Origin: Bacteroidales bacterium UBA2559
GTDB lineage: Bacteria; Bacteroidota; Bacteroidia; Bacteroidales; Bacteroidaceae
Length of the DNA stretch: 7,090 bases
NCBI GenBank assembly: GCA_002340405.1
Contig: DDLZ01000132.1
Coordinates: forward strand, 1-7,090
Direction: 5' to 3'
The notes under the pieces: model-generated
Database searches by the model: none
What the model saw: the letters and a program-made list of their open reading frames with translations, nothing else
What the model was told of the DNA's origin: nothing
Made by a program: the position numbers and the translations under genes
Shown: one piece after another, positions 1 through 6,987 of the stretch
Numbering within the stretch: the first letter of the stretch is position 1
How the letters are laid out: each line of letters starts with the position of its first letter

Positions 1-662
1 GTGACGGACTTGGAATACCTTTCCAACCTCCATATCAGGTAAGTGTGTCACATTACACCGAGAACTACATAATGATAATCAGCGGAAGCAAGATATTCAG
101 CTATGCCGGTGAGCGTATAGCCGTGGCATGCATCTCCGATAAACTGGCTGAGCGTCAATTCCATACTCTTCAGGAACGATACAACATATCCCGTTTCGGA
201 GCGGTCTATGCATATGACATGCTTTATGCCATGTCTTCGGGAGTGACTCATTCAGTGCAGTTTGCCATGGCCGCCATGCTAAAGGCTGCATGTGACGGTG
301 AATACCGTTTCCGTGAAGATATACGCGAATATGCACGCCGCTCTAAGAAGATCAAGGAGGCTATGCTGCGCAACGGATTTCATATTACCTACGACAAGGA
401 CCTTGAAGAGCAGGTAAGTGACGGATTCTACTTTACATTCGGTTACAATCTGCCTGACGGCACCCCTATGGAGGGAGGTCGCTTGTTGCATGAACTGTTA
501 TATTTCGGCATAAGTGGTATAGTGCTCTCATCGACCGGCAGCGACCGTCAGGGCATACGCGGCTGCTCATCAAATATTCGCGATGACCAGTTCCCCGTGC
601 TTGAGGAGCGTTTGCGCCTTTTCAACGAAGCTCACAAAAGCTTTCCTTTTCATATGCCATAA
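1..662 (+). CDS. PLP-dependent class I/II aminotransferase, C-terminal part (5' end outside window)
   Basis: The frame is open to the left edge (first full codon at base 3), so the GTG at 45 is internal and the gene starts before the window. About 219 residues are visible, roughly the last half of a class I/II (fold type I) aminotransferase. The key signal is SGSKIFSYAGERIA, matching the family pattern SxSKxxxxxGxR; the lysine codon at 90-92 is the expected Schiff-base residue for pyridoxal phosphate. Near the C-terminus, GSDRQGIRGCSS resembles the segment carrying the arginine that binds the substrate carboxylate. The enzyme is probably cytosolic and transfers an amino group between an amino acid and a 2-oxo acid; substrate cannot be told. 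The usual glycine two residues after the GxR arginine is alanine here. The flippase gene begins 39 bases after the TAA stop on the same strand, so cotranscription is plausible. Confidence 0.85.
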   Translation, partial: DGLGIPFQPPYQVSVSHYTENYIMIISGSKIFSYAGERIAVACISDKLAERQFHTLQERYNISRFGAVYAYDMLYAMSSGVTHSVQFAMAAMLKAACDGEYRFREDIREYARRSKKIKEAMLRNGFHITYDKDLEEQVSDGFYFTFGYNLPDGTPMEGGRLLHELLYFGISGIVLSSTGSDRQGIRGCSSNIRDDQFPVLEERLRLFNEAHKSFPFHMP

Positions 663-701
663 TTTGCCGAAAATGGATTAATTTCGCAAAAAAAGGGGTT
701 A

Positions 702-2204
702 ATGTCACAGGGGAAAATGGCCATACTGGCCAAAGACACGGCTATATACGGGATAAGCAGCATTGTGGGCAGATTCATCAACTATCTGCTCGTACCTCTG
801 CACACATGGTTTATAGACCCTAAAAGCGGAGGATACGGTATTGTTACCGAAATGTATGCCTGGATGGCGCTGCTGTTTGTCCTGCTTACCTTTGGAATGG
901 AGACGACCTTCTTCCGGTTTGCCGGCAAAGAGGGTGAGAACGAGCAGATGGTTTACAGCACCACACTTCGCCTGGTAGGCATGGTAGGTCTGATTTTTCT
1001 TGTGCTGGTATTCAGCTTTATTGGTCCGATAGCCGGACTCCTGGGTTACTCCACCCATCCCGAATATGTAAAATGTTTTGCTATTATAGTTGCGCTTGAT
1101 GCTTTTCAGGCCATTCTTTTCAGCCGTTTAAGACAGCAGCACCGGCCGGTCAAGTTCATGATCTTGAAGCTCTCGTTCATCTTTCTCAATGTCCTGTTGA
1201 ACGTCTTCATATTCTGGCTCATGCCCAAAATGTTCGGATCATTCCCCGGACTTGAGAATATCTATGTGAAATACAACTATGGTGTAGGACTGATATTCTT
1301 TGCCAACCTGTTTTGCACATTTATTGTCAGCTTTGGGTTTATCAAGGAGATTAAAGGCATATTCTATGGATTTGACAGGCAGCTGGCCCGCCGTATGCTC
1401 TCGTACGCATTGCCCTTACTGTTGCTGGGGTTGGTGGGAATCCTCAATCAGGTATTCGATAAGATAGCTTTTAAACATATCTTGGATGACAAGGAGTATG
1501 CTCAGGTGCAGCTCGGTATATATGGCGCCTGCTGCAAGATAGCCATGATTTTGGCGCTGCTTACACAGGCCTTCCGATATGCGTATGAGCCGTTGGTATT
1601 CGGAGGCTCAAAAGATAAAAACTCAAGCGAGACACTTGCCATGGGAATGAAGTTCTTCATCATATTCGGACTTCTGGCTTACCTTGCCGTAATGTTCTAT
1701 CTTCCCATACTGAAATATCTTATTACAAACCGTAATTATTGGTCGGGACTGGGTGTTGTACCTATAGTTATGATGGCCGAACTGTTTATGGGGATCTACT
1801 TCAACCTCTCATTCTGGTACAAACTGAAGGATAATACCTGGTGGGGTGCCTTAATGAGCGGCATAGGAGCGGTGGTGATGATCTCCATAAACATCCTTTT
1901 TGTTCCCAGGTTCGGCTATATGGCCTCTGCCTGGGGAGGGTTTGCAGGTTATGGAACTTGTATGCTGCTATCCTATTTTATCGGGCAGAAAAAGAATCCG
2001 GTCAACTATCCGCTCAGGGAGATAGGGGGTTATATTCTCCTGGCCGCCCTGCTATATATTGTCTATTTGATCTGCCGGCCTCTGCCGACATGGCTCAGCC
2101 TGACAATTAATACGGTCCTGCTGCTTCTCTACGTTGCATACATTATAAAGAAAGATGTGCCGCTCTCTTCACTTCCTCTTGTAGGCCGATATTTTCGAAA
2201 GTGA
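702..2204 (+). CDS. Polysaccharide/oligosaccharide flippase-like membrane protein (MOP superfamily)
   Basis: A 500-residue inner-membrane protein with about 12-14 hydrophobic segments, for example near residues 16-36, 51-68, 90-114, 124-141, 152-174, 194-214, 233-250, 270-290, 314-336, 350-370, 381-402, 405-427, 440-458 and 463-482. The N-terminus (DTAIYGISSIVGRF, then LLVP and GGYGIVTEMYAW) follows the pattern of the polysaccharide synthase/Wzx branch of the MOP superfamily, whose members flip lipid-linked sugars across the membrane. Length is normal for the family. The cargo is unknown: no glycosyltransferase or polymerase gene is visible nearby. ATG at 702 is taken as start; ATG at 717 (MAILAKD) is an alternative that still keeps the first membrane segment, and the stretch AAAAAAAGGGG before 702 is the only purine-rich candidate ribosome site. 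The gene ends in a region of degenerate direct repeats and a strong terminator, and converges on the HIT gene. Confidence 0.85.
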   Translation: MSQGKMAILAKDTAIYGISSIVGRFINYLLVPLHTWFIDPKSGGYGIVTEMYAWMALLFVLLTFGMETTFFRFAGKEGENEQMVYSTTLRLVGMVGLIFLVLVFSFIGPIAGLLGYSTHPEYVKCFAIIVALDAFQAILFSRLRQQHRPVKFMILKLSFIFLNVLLNVFIFWLMPKMFGSFPGLENIYVKYNYGVGLIFFANLFCTFIVSFGFIKEIKGIFYGFDRQLARRMLSYALPLLLLGLVGILNQVFDKIAFKHILDDKEYAQVQLGIYGACCKIAMILALLTQAFRYAYEPLVFGGSKDKNSSETLAMGMKFFIIFGLLAYLAVMFYLPILKYLITNRNYWSGLGVVPIVMMAELFMGIYFNLSFWYKLKDNTWWGALMSGIGAVVMISINILFVPRFGYMASAWGGFAGYGTCMLLSYFIGQKKNPVNYPLREIGGYILLAALLYIVYLICRPLPTWLSLTINTVLLLLYVAYIIKKDVPLSSLPLVGRYFRK

Positions 2205-2262
2205 TTCCATGTTTTTCGGAGCGATTCCATATTTCCTGACAATGATTCTATCTTTTACCGAA
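2202..2262 (+). repeat. Three degenerate 20-21-base direct repeats at the end of the flippase gene
   Basis: Units begin at 2202 (TGATTCCATGTTTTT), 2222 (CGATTCCATATTTCC) and 2243 (TGATTCTATCTTTTA), giving a shared core YGATTCYATnTTT at spacings of 20 and 21 bases. The first unit starts on the TGA stop codon of the flippase, and the third runs into the left arm of the terminator. The repeats are seen directly; no function is known to me. They could be a relic of local duplication or a protein-binding array at about two helical turns. Confidence 0.4.
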
Positions 2263-2303
2263 CAAACAGAGCCCTTCAGCAATGCCGAAGGGCTCTGTTT
2301 GTT
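2261..2303. terminator. Bidirectional intrinsic terminator between convergent genes
   Basis: A perfect 17-bp inverted repeat: AACAAACAGAGCCCTTC at 2261-2277 and its reverse complement at 2287-2303, with a 9-base loop. The central GC-rich part (GAGCCCTTC) followed by TGTTTGTTT on the + strand, and by the same arrangement on the minus strand, fits a Rho-independent terminator working both ways. It lies 57 bases past the flippase stop and 20 bases past the HIT stop, so it should end both converging transcripts. Confidence 0.85.
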
Positions 2304-2323
2304 TAGTCCGACCCGTCACTTCT

Positions 2324-2713
2324 TTAGAGGGCGGCGCAAATATCGGACGCTATCTTCCTGAATTCGTCATCGGTAAGTTTCAGTTTAGGATTGCTGAAGA
2401 GCATGTCCTTTTCAGAGTGCAGCGGGATAAGATGAATGTGTGCGTGTGGCACCTCCAGTCCAAGGACGGCCTGACCGACCTTGATACAGCCGAACACTTT
2501 TTTCTGAGCAATAGCGATTTTTTTGGCAAAAAGCTGCAGGTCGCACAGCTCCCGGTCGGTAAGGTCGAACAGGTAGTCAACCTCACGCTTAGAGATACAC
2601 AACACATGACCGCGTACCAATGGATTGATATCCAGGAATGCAAAGCAGTTTTCAGTTTCAGCTATTTTATAGCAGGGGATATCACCTTTGATTATTTTGC
2701 TGAAGATTGTCAT
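2324..2713 (-). CDS. HIT family protein (HinT-like nucleotide hydrolase)
   Basis: A 129-residue member of the histidine triad superfamily. The triad is at His90, His92 and His94 in VPHAHIHLIPL; the last histidine sits at the catalytic position that attacks the nucleotide phosphate in characterised members. Upstream elements also fit: FSKIIKGDIPCYKI at residues 4-17, and FLDINPLVRGHVLCISK at 26-42, the nucleotide-pocket segment. Length and composition resemble bacterial HinT proteins (about 115-135 residues), which hydrolyse adenosine phosphoramidates and related aminoacyl-adenylates in the cytosol; the true substrate here is not known. The start lies 11 bases after the greA stop on the same strand, with a weak purine group (GGA) in between, so it is the second gene of a greA-HIT operon. 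The strong stem at 2261-2303 lies 20 bases past its stop. Confidence 0.94.
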   Translation of the reverse strand: MTIFSKIIKGDIPCYKIAETENCFAFLDINPLVRGHVLCISKREVDYLFDLTDRELCDLQLFAKKIAIAQKKVFGCIKVGQAVLGLEVPHAHIHLIPLHSEKDMLFSNPKLKLTDDEFRKIASDICAAL

Positions 2714-2724
2714 ACCAGTCCGTT

Positions 2725-3189
2725 TTAAAGTGTTATATCAAGAATCTCAAAGCTGATCTTGCCGCTGGGAATGGCAATCTCAACGGTGTCACCTACCTTA
2801 TGCCCAAGCAGACCTTTGGCAATCGGGGTATTGCTGGAAATCTTACCCGACTTCAGGTCAGCCTCATTTTCGGGGACGATTGAATATGCCACCACTGATT
2901 GGTTTTTTAAATTTCGCAGTTTGACCGTTGTGAGAATCTGAACGGTCGATGTATCAATCATACTTTCATCAATCAGTTTGGCATCGATGATCAGGGCCTT
3001 CAGATTGGCAATTTTAGCTTCAAGTATTCCCTGAGCCTCTTTTGCGGCATCATATTCAGCATTCTCGGTCAGGTCCCCCTTGTCACGCGCGTCAGCTATC
3101 TGCTGGACTATCTCCGGACGGCGTACGCTTTCCAAATACTGTAATTCGGCTACCAGTTTCTTGTAGCCTTCTTCTGACATATAAGCCAT
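2725..3189 (-). CDS. greA: Transcription elongation factor GreA
   Basis: A 154-residue protein of normal GreA length. The N-terminal coiled-coil hairpin covers about residues 5-75, and its tip carries ARDKGDLTENAEYDAAKEAQ at residues 34-53. Asp39 and Glu42 correspond to the acidic tip pair of E. coli GreA (Asp41, Glu44) that helps the polymerase active site cleave backtracked RNA through its secondary channel. The C-terminal FKBP-like domain follows (about 80-154), including PIAKGLLGHKVGDTVEI and a final PSGKISFEILDI. ATG at 3189 gives MAYMSEEGYKKL, the usual beginning of the family in Bacteroidota; the ATG three codons later is less likely. No clear Shine-Dalgarno sequence is seen; the leader before the start is AT-rich. 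The HIT gene follows after 11 bases. A candidate promoter at 3315-3346 and a terminator-like hairpin at 3243-3289 in the leader suggest control by attenuation. Confidence 0.97.
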   Translation of the reverse strand: MAYMSEEGYKKLVAELQYLESVRRPEIVQQIADARDKGDLTENAEYDAAKEAQGILEAKIANLKALIIDAKLIDESMIDTSTVQILTTVKLRNLKNQSVVAYSIVPENEADLKSGKISSNTPIAKGLLGHKVGDTVEIAIPSGKISFEILDITL

Positions 3190-3220
3190 AATATCAATAT
3201 GTTATATATTCAACAATTCT

Positions 3221-3239
3221 ATTTTGTCAATTGCAAAAT
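3221..3239. repeat. Short inverted repeat in the greA leader
   Basis: ATTTTG at 3221-3226 and CAAAAT at 3234-3239 are perfect inverted arms around TCAATTG, which itself contains the palindrome CAATTG. It lies between the leader hairpin and the greA start. It might be an operator or a small hairpin; the high AT content makes chance occurrence likely. Confidence 0.3.
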
Positions 3240-3242
3240 GAG

Positions 3243-3289
3243 AAAAAAAGAATCCCAACATTTCGTCTTGATGTTGGAACCTTCTTTTT
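3243..3289 (-). terminator. Terminator-like hairpin in the greA leader (candidate attenuator)
   Basis: Read on the minus strand, CCAACAT (3277-3271) pairs with ATGTTGG (3261-3255) around a 9-base loop. Outside an asymmetric internal loop, AAAAAGAA (3289-3282) can pair with TTCTTTTT (3252-3245). The distal side reads GATTC followed by seven T residues (3249-3243), the layout of a Rho-independent terminator. It sits downstream of the predicted greA promoter and upstream of the greA start, so it could end some greA transcripts early. It may also end transcripts from the pnp operon, whose last stop is about 180 bases upstream. The stem is only moderately stable (3 GC pairs of 7). Confidence 0.6.
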
Positions 3290-3314
3290 CTTATGTTCTT
3301 ATGTATTTTCTATG

Positions 3315-3346
3315 CAAAGATAGGATTATTTAAATACCTACCCAAT
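3315..3346 (-). promoter_or_regulatory. Candidate Bacteroidota-type promoter for greA-HIT
   Basis: On the minus strand TATCTTTG (3322-3315) matches the Bacteroidota -7 element TAnnTTTG exactly. ATTG (3346-3343) lies 20 bases upstream at the -33 position, one mismatch from TTTG. This would start transcription near 3307-3311, giving a leader of about 120 bases before greA that includes the hairpin at 3243-3289. No comparable element is seen closer to the start codon. Confidence 0.55.
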
Positions 3347-3472
3347 AAATAAAGATGAAAATTCAATTAAACGATTGTTTACGTCCTGTTTTTCGGTCGG
3401 TGCTTTCGCCGGCAATCCCGTTAGACCGGACGTGTTCTTGGCGCTTTTACCGCCTTCACTCTCTTACCGTTC
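3347..3472. other. Gene-free stretch downstream of the lipoprotein gene
   Basis: This is the part of the 3190-3472 gap upstream of the greA promoter. The portion nearest the lipoprotein stop is richer in GC than the AT-rich leader. I see only a weak 4-bp stem (GGCG 3440-3443 with CGCC 3451-3454) and no convincing terminator. Short open frames on the + strand cross into the antisense of the lipoprotein gene and have no recognisable content. Confidence 0.5.
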
Positions 3473-4651
3473 TTATTCGGCCAGCAGTTTCGCTATCTTT
3501 TCGTCAAGGCTTTTCTGGTCTTCAGGGCGATCTACCAAATTCCCTTCACGGTCTATAAGGAATGCGGCAGGGATGGATTGCACGTTGTACAATTTAAGAT
3601 AATTCGAGTTCAGAGCGTTTTCATCATATACGCATACCCATGGCAGGTTTACTGCTGCATTTACCCAAAAACTCTCATCCGGATCAACCGATACCTGAAA
3701 TATCTCGAAACCCTGACTGCTGTATTTATTGTAAAGCTGTCGCATGGTCAGGTTGTAGTTTGGCGACCAGTCTGTTTTGTAGGCGGTAAAGTCCAGCAGG
3801 ACTACCTTCCCTTTAAGGCTGCCCAGCGTGCGTACCTTGCCCTTTACATCGGGCAGTTCAATCTCAAAATGGCCGATTTCTTCTACAAGAGATTCAAGTG
3901 TTTGCGCCGTTTCGCTCGATTCCGGACTTTCAGTAGTTGCGGTTCTGGTTTTGACCATGCCTTTCAAAGCCGTGTTGTGCAGATGAGCTGTCCTAACCGC
4001 ATCCGGATAGAGTATATCCATTTGAGTTGCCACCGCAGCAAAACATTTGGCATCATCACGGTCACCCTGAGGATCGAATACCATTTGCCCGTCCACGCTT
4101 ATGAAGAGTGAATAGTAGGCACAAGGCGAACTGGGGTCGGGGAATATGTAACCGTTTTTCAGGTCTGTTTTAAAGATTTCGATAAGCTCGTTTATACGTT
4201 GTTGCCGCAAGCTTACCATCATTGCCCCGCTATCTGAAATAGTATTACGCAGATTATTCATTAAATCCATCTGCAATAACACTATTTCTTTAAGTTTAGA
4301 GCAATTTTCGGAGCCTTCAATCTGATAGTTTGACTGCATTGTGGGCAGACTTGCAGTGACCCGAAGTGTTTCGGTCGAGTCTATGACAAGATTTATGCTC
4401 TTGCGATCAACTCTGAGCCTATAGAAATCAAAACAGTTTTCTGGTGAGGGCGAACTGAAACTGAACTCACCTTTCGAGTCAAGTTTGACCGAATCGAGTG
4501 CAACAATTTTACTCAGTCCTATCTGTTCCAGATAGAGGGTTTTGCCTTCAGCCTCTTTTATTTCACCATTGACCGTAAACCTGTTAACGGAGGGTTGGCA
4601 GGCTGCGGTCAAAAGCAAAATTACCGAAACTGCTAAATAAGATCTGTTCAT
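3473..4651 (-). CDS. Lipoprotein with DUF4369-like N-terminal region and degenerate TlpA/thioredoxin-like domain
   Basis: A 392-residue envelope protein. Residues 1-17 form a signal peptide (hydrophobic core LAVSVILLL) ending in TAAC, with Cys18 as the probable lipidated residue. The bases after Cys18 encode QPSVNR, without the acidic run typical of surface-exported Bacteroidota lipoproteins, so a periplasm-facing location is inferred. Residues 24-110 (VNGEIKEAEGKTLYLEQI onward) resemble DUF4369, a common partner of TlpA-like domains. Residues 110-255 are mainly charged, probably helical and linker sequence. Residues 258-390 form a thioredoxin-like fold: GKVVLLDFTAYKTDW, then NVQSIPAAFLIDREGNLV with the cis-proline at 361. 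Where active members have WCxxC, this one has W295-S-P-N-Y, so both redox cysteines are missing and disulfide exchange is not expected. Its ATG overlaps the pnp stop by one base (TAATG), indicating translational coupling. Function unknown. Confidence 0.9.
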   Translation of the reverse strand: MNRSYLAVSVILLLTAACQPSVNRFTVNGEIKEAEGKTLYLEQIGLSKIVALDSVKLDSKGEFSFSSPSPENCFDFYRLRVDRKSINLVIDSTETLRVTASLPTMQSNYQIEGSENCSKLKEIVLLQMDLMNNLRNTISDSGAMMVSLRQQRINELIEIFKTDLKNGYIFPDPSSPCAYYSLFISVDGQMVFDPQGDRDDAKCFAAVATQMDILYPDAVRTAHLHNTALKGMVKTRTATTESPESSETAQTLESLVEEIGHFEIELPDVKGKVRTLGSLKGKVVLLDFTAYKTDWSPNYNLTMRQLYNKYSSQGFEIFQVSVDPDESFWVNAAVNLPWVCVYDENALNSNYLKLYNVQSIPAAFLIDREGNLVDRPEDQKSLDEKIAKLLAE

Positions 4652-6957
4652 TATTGATCATTGTTCCGATCATCAAAATTCCGATTGCCCTTTCTGTGGC
4701 CAAACGGACGGAATCCACGGTCCTGATGCTGTTCACCGCGGTCTTGTCGGGGCTGGCGCGGACGATCTTGATACTCGCTGCGATCCTGTCGGGGCTGACG
4801 CATCGGACGCTCTTCATATCCCTCGGGCTTATCGAGCAGTACACGGCGTGAAAGCTTGAATTTGCCGGTCTTGGAGTCAATTTCAATCAGTTTGACTTGA
4901 ATGTTGTCTCCCTCATTGATACCGGTATCTTCAATTGTCTCGTAACGTTTCCAGTCAATCTCGCTGATATGCAGCAGACCATCCTTGCCGGGAAGGAACT
5001 CTACGAACACACCGTAAGGCATTACGCTACGCACCTTGCTAAGATAAGTTTCACCTACTTCAGGTATAGCTACAATGGCACGTATCTTGGCCAGTGCAGC
5101 CTCAATGTTGGCATAGTTTGAAGCAGCCACTTCAATGCGACCTACGCCGTCAATCTCTTCAATGTTGATACTGGCGCCCGTCTCCTCCTGCATACCCTGT
5201 ATGATTTTTCCGCCCGGGCCTATAACGGCACCGATGAACTCCTTAGGTATGGTAAGCATCTCAATGCGCGGAGCATGCGGTTTGAGGTCGGCACGCGGTT
5301 CAGCCATACAATCGGTGATTTTGCCGAGGATATGCTCGCGACCGGCCTTGGCCTGAGCGAGAGCCTTTTCCAGGATCTCGTATGAGAGACCGTCACACTT
5401 GATATCCATCTGCGTAGCGGTAAGACCATTCTTCGTACCGGTGGTCTTAAAGTCCATGTCACCAAGATGGTCCTCATCACCAAGAATATCGGAAAGTACA
5501 GCGTACTTCTCCTCACCGGGGTTTTTGATAAGTCCCATTGCTATACCTGACACAGGATTGGCAATGTTTACACCTGCATCCATTAGGGCAAGCGTTCCTG
5601 CGCAGACGGTAGCCATCGATGAAGAGCCGTTTGACTCAAGAATATCGGAAACAATGCGTATGCAGTAGGGATAGTCCGCAGGGATCTGATCTTTCAGGGC
5701 ACGCCATGCCAAGTGTCCGTGACCTATCTCGCGACGGCCTGTGCCGCGTTGAGGCTTGGCCTCACCCGTAGAGAAGGGCGGGAAGTTGTAATGGAGCAGG
5801 AAACGCTCGTCATGCTGGTCAAGCACATCGTCAACCATCTTCTCATCGTCTTTGGTACCCAGAGTGACCGTGCAGAGAGCCTGAGTCTCACCACGTGTGA
5901 AGAGTGAAGATCCGTGGGGTCCGGGCAGGTAATCCACTTCGCACCATATAGGACGTATGTCGGTAGTCTTTCGTCCGTCCAGACGCTTGCCTTCATCCAA
6001 CACACAGCGACGTACGGCGTCGCGCTCCACATCGTGATAGTATCGGTCTATAAGGGCATCTTTCTCGGCCAGCTCATCTTCTGTCAAATTAGTATTAGAG
6101 GCATGATAAGCCTCCTTGAATTCGTCGCGCAGGGCTTCAAAACCGGCCACACGTAATAGCTTATCGGTATTTCCCTCTGCCGCCAGTTCGTATGCCTTTT
6201 GGTAGCAGGCATCACGCACTGCCTGACGAAGTTCCTCATCATTGACTTCGTGGCAGTATTCGCGTTTAACGGTCTTGCCTACCTCTTTGGTAAGCTCCAT
6301 CTGAATTTTACAGTGCTTCTTTATCTCCTTATGAGCGGCTTTCATGGCGTCTAACAGGTCGGCTTCAGTGACCTCCTTCATTTCACCTTCGACCATCATT
6401 ATATTGTCGTATGTAGCGGCAACTATAATGTCCATATCGGCCTCTTCAAGTTGCTTGAAGGTCGGGTTTATCACATACTCACCATCAATGCGGGCTACGC
6501 GGACCTCCGATATCGGGCCCTGAAAAGGAATATCCGATACAGCCAGAGCAGCCGAAGCGGCCAGGCCGGCCAAAGCATCAGGCATATCTTCGCCGTCAGC
6601 TGAAAAAAGTATGATATTTACGAAAACCTCGGCGTGATAGTTGTCGGGAAAAAGGGGACGCAGAGCGCGGTCCACCAGACGGCAGACAAGAATCTCATAG
6701 TCTGACGGACGCCCTTCACGTTTGGTAAAACCGCCGGGGAAACGGCCTATGGAAGCATATTTTTCTCTGTATTCTACCTGCAGTGGCATAAAATCTGTTC
6801 CGGGAACTGCATCTTTAGCGGCACAGACAGTGGCCAGAAGCATCGTTTTGCCACATGTCAGCATTACGGCTCCATCGGCTTGCTTTGCCAGTTTCCCGGT
6901 CTCCAACTTGATGGTTCTTCCATCGGGCAGTTGAATTTCTTTTGTTACAATGTTCAT
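4651..6957 (-). CDS. pnp: Polyribonucleotide nucleotidyltransferase (PNPase)
   Basis: A 768-residue 3'-5' exoribonuclease that degrades RNA by phosphorolysis, releasing nucleoside diphosphates, and can add tails in reverse. Domains in order: first RNase PH core (about 10-145) with [16 protein letters not shown] at 71-86; helical linker (about 148-320); second RNase PH core (about 325-550) with [20 protein letters not shown] near 396-415 and [17 protein letters not shown] at 488-504, where Asp496, Asp502 and Lys504 align with catalytic Asp486, Asp492 and Lys494 of E. coli; KH domain with VIGPGGKII at 579-587; S1 domain at about 632-704. An Arg/Gln/Asp-rich, probably disordered tail (710-768) contains a duplicated unit. 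ATG at 6957 ([13 protein letters not shown]) is chosen; the frame is open upstream to an ATG at 7047, but that ATG lies in the predicted -33 element. The enzyme normally works as a cytosolic trimer. Confidence 0.98.
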   Translation of the reverse strand: MNIVTKEIQLPDGRTIKLETGKLAKQADGAVMLTCGKTMLLATVCAAKDAVPGTDFMPLQVEYREKYASIGRFPGGFTKREGRPSDYEILVCRLVDRALRPLFPDNYHAEVFVNIILFSADGEDMPDALAGLAASAALAVSDIPFQGPISEVRVARIDGEYVINPTFKQLEEADMDIIVAATYDNIMMVEGEMKEVTEADLLDAMKAAHKEIKKHCKIQMELTKEVGKTVKREYCHEVNDEELRQAVRDACYQKAYELAAEGNTDKLLRVAGFEALRDEFKEAYHASNTNLTEDELAEKDALIDRYYHDVERDAVRRCVLDEGKRLDGRKTTDIRPIWCEVDYLPGPHGSSLFTRGETQALCTVTLGTKDDEKMVDDVLDQHDERFLLHYNFPPFSTGEAKPQRGTGRREIGHGHLAWRALKDQIPADYPYCIRIVSDILESNGSSSMATVCAGTLALMDAGVNIANPVSGIAMGLIKNPGEEKYAVLSDILGDEDHLGDMDFKTTGTKNGLTATQMDIKCDGLSYEILEKALAQAKAGREHILGKITDCMAEPRADLKPHAPRIEMLTIPKEFIGAVIGPGGKIIQGMQEETGASINIEEIDGVGRIEVAASNYANIEAALAKIRAIVAIPEVGETYLSKVRSVMPYGVFVEFLPGKDGLLHISEIDWKRYETIEDTGINEGDNIQVKLIEIDSKTGKFKLSRRVLLDKPEGYEERPMRQPRQDRSEYQDRPRQPRQDRGEQHQDRGFRPFGHRKGNRNFDDRNNDQ
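4714..4800 (-). repeat. Duplicated RQPRQDR unit in the PNPase tail
   Basis: Residues 720-733 ([14 protein letters not shown]) and 734-748 ([15 protein letters not shown]) are two consecutive copies of one unit. The conserved part is also visible in the DNA: the 20 bases at 4739-4758 and 4781-4800 match at 17 positions. This suggests a recent in-frame duplication within an intrinsically disordered basic tail. Confidence 0.8.
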
Positions 6958-6987
6958 CTTAAAATGGTTAAAAAAATGTCTTAAAAA

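Noticed and set aside
45..662. A complete 205-residue protein starting at GTG 45
   Set aside because: The frame stays open to the window edge, and the PLP-lysine motif lies only 15 residues after this GTG, so the N-terminal half of the enzyme must lie upstream.
663..690. A promoter for the flippase in the 39-base gap (TTTG at 663-666 and TAATTTCG at 679-686)
   Set aside because: The spacing is only 12 bases instead of about 20, and the second element has a mismatch. Cotranscription with the aminotransferase is simpler.
1841..2110. An 89-codon open frame overlapping the flippase on the same strand
   Set aside because: It lies in an alternative frame wholly inside the flippase coding sequence and has no membrane or domain pattern of its own.
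2282..2728. A 148-codon open frame on the + strand
   Set aside because: It lies entirely antisense to the HIT gene, starts within the terminator hairpin and shows no family features.
3203..3230. An E. coli-style promoter on the minus strand (TTGACA, 16 bases, TATATA) just before greA
   Set aside because: Bacteroidota primary sigma factor uses TTTG and TAnnTTTG elements. The segment is AT-rich, and the implied leader would be only about 7 bases, so a chance match is likelier.
3440..3454. A GGCG/CGCC hairpin downstream of the lipoprotein stop as its terminator
   Set aside because: The stem is only 4 bp and no U tract follows.
3355..3602. Two short + strand open frames between greA and the lipoprotein gene
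   Set aside because: Both run into the antisense of the lipoprotein coding region, and their sequences are Ser/Arg/Leu-rich without motifs or a visible promoter.
3578..4111. A 177-codon open frame on the + strand
   Set aside because: It is antisense to the lipoprotein gene, has no recognisable domain, and is a composition shadow.
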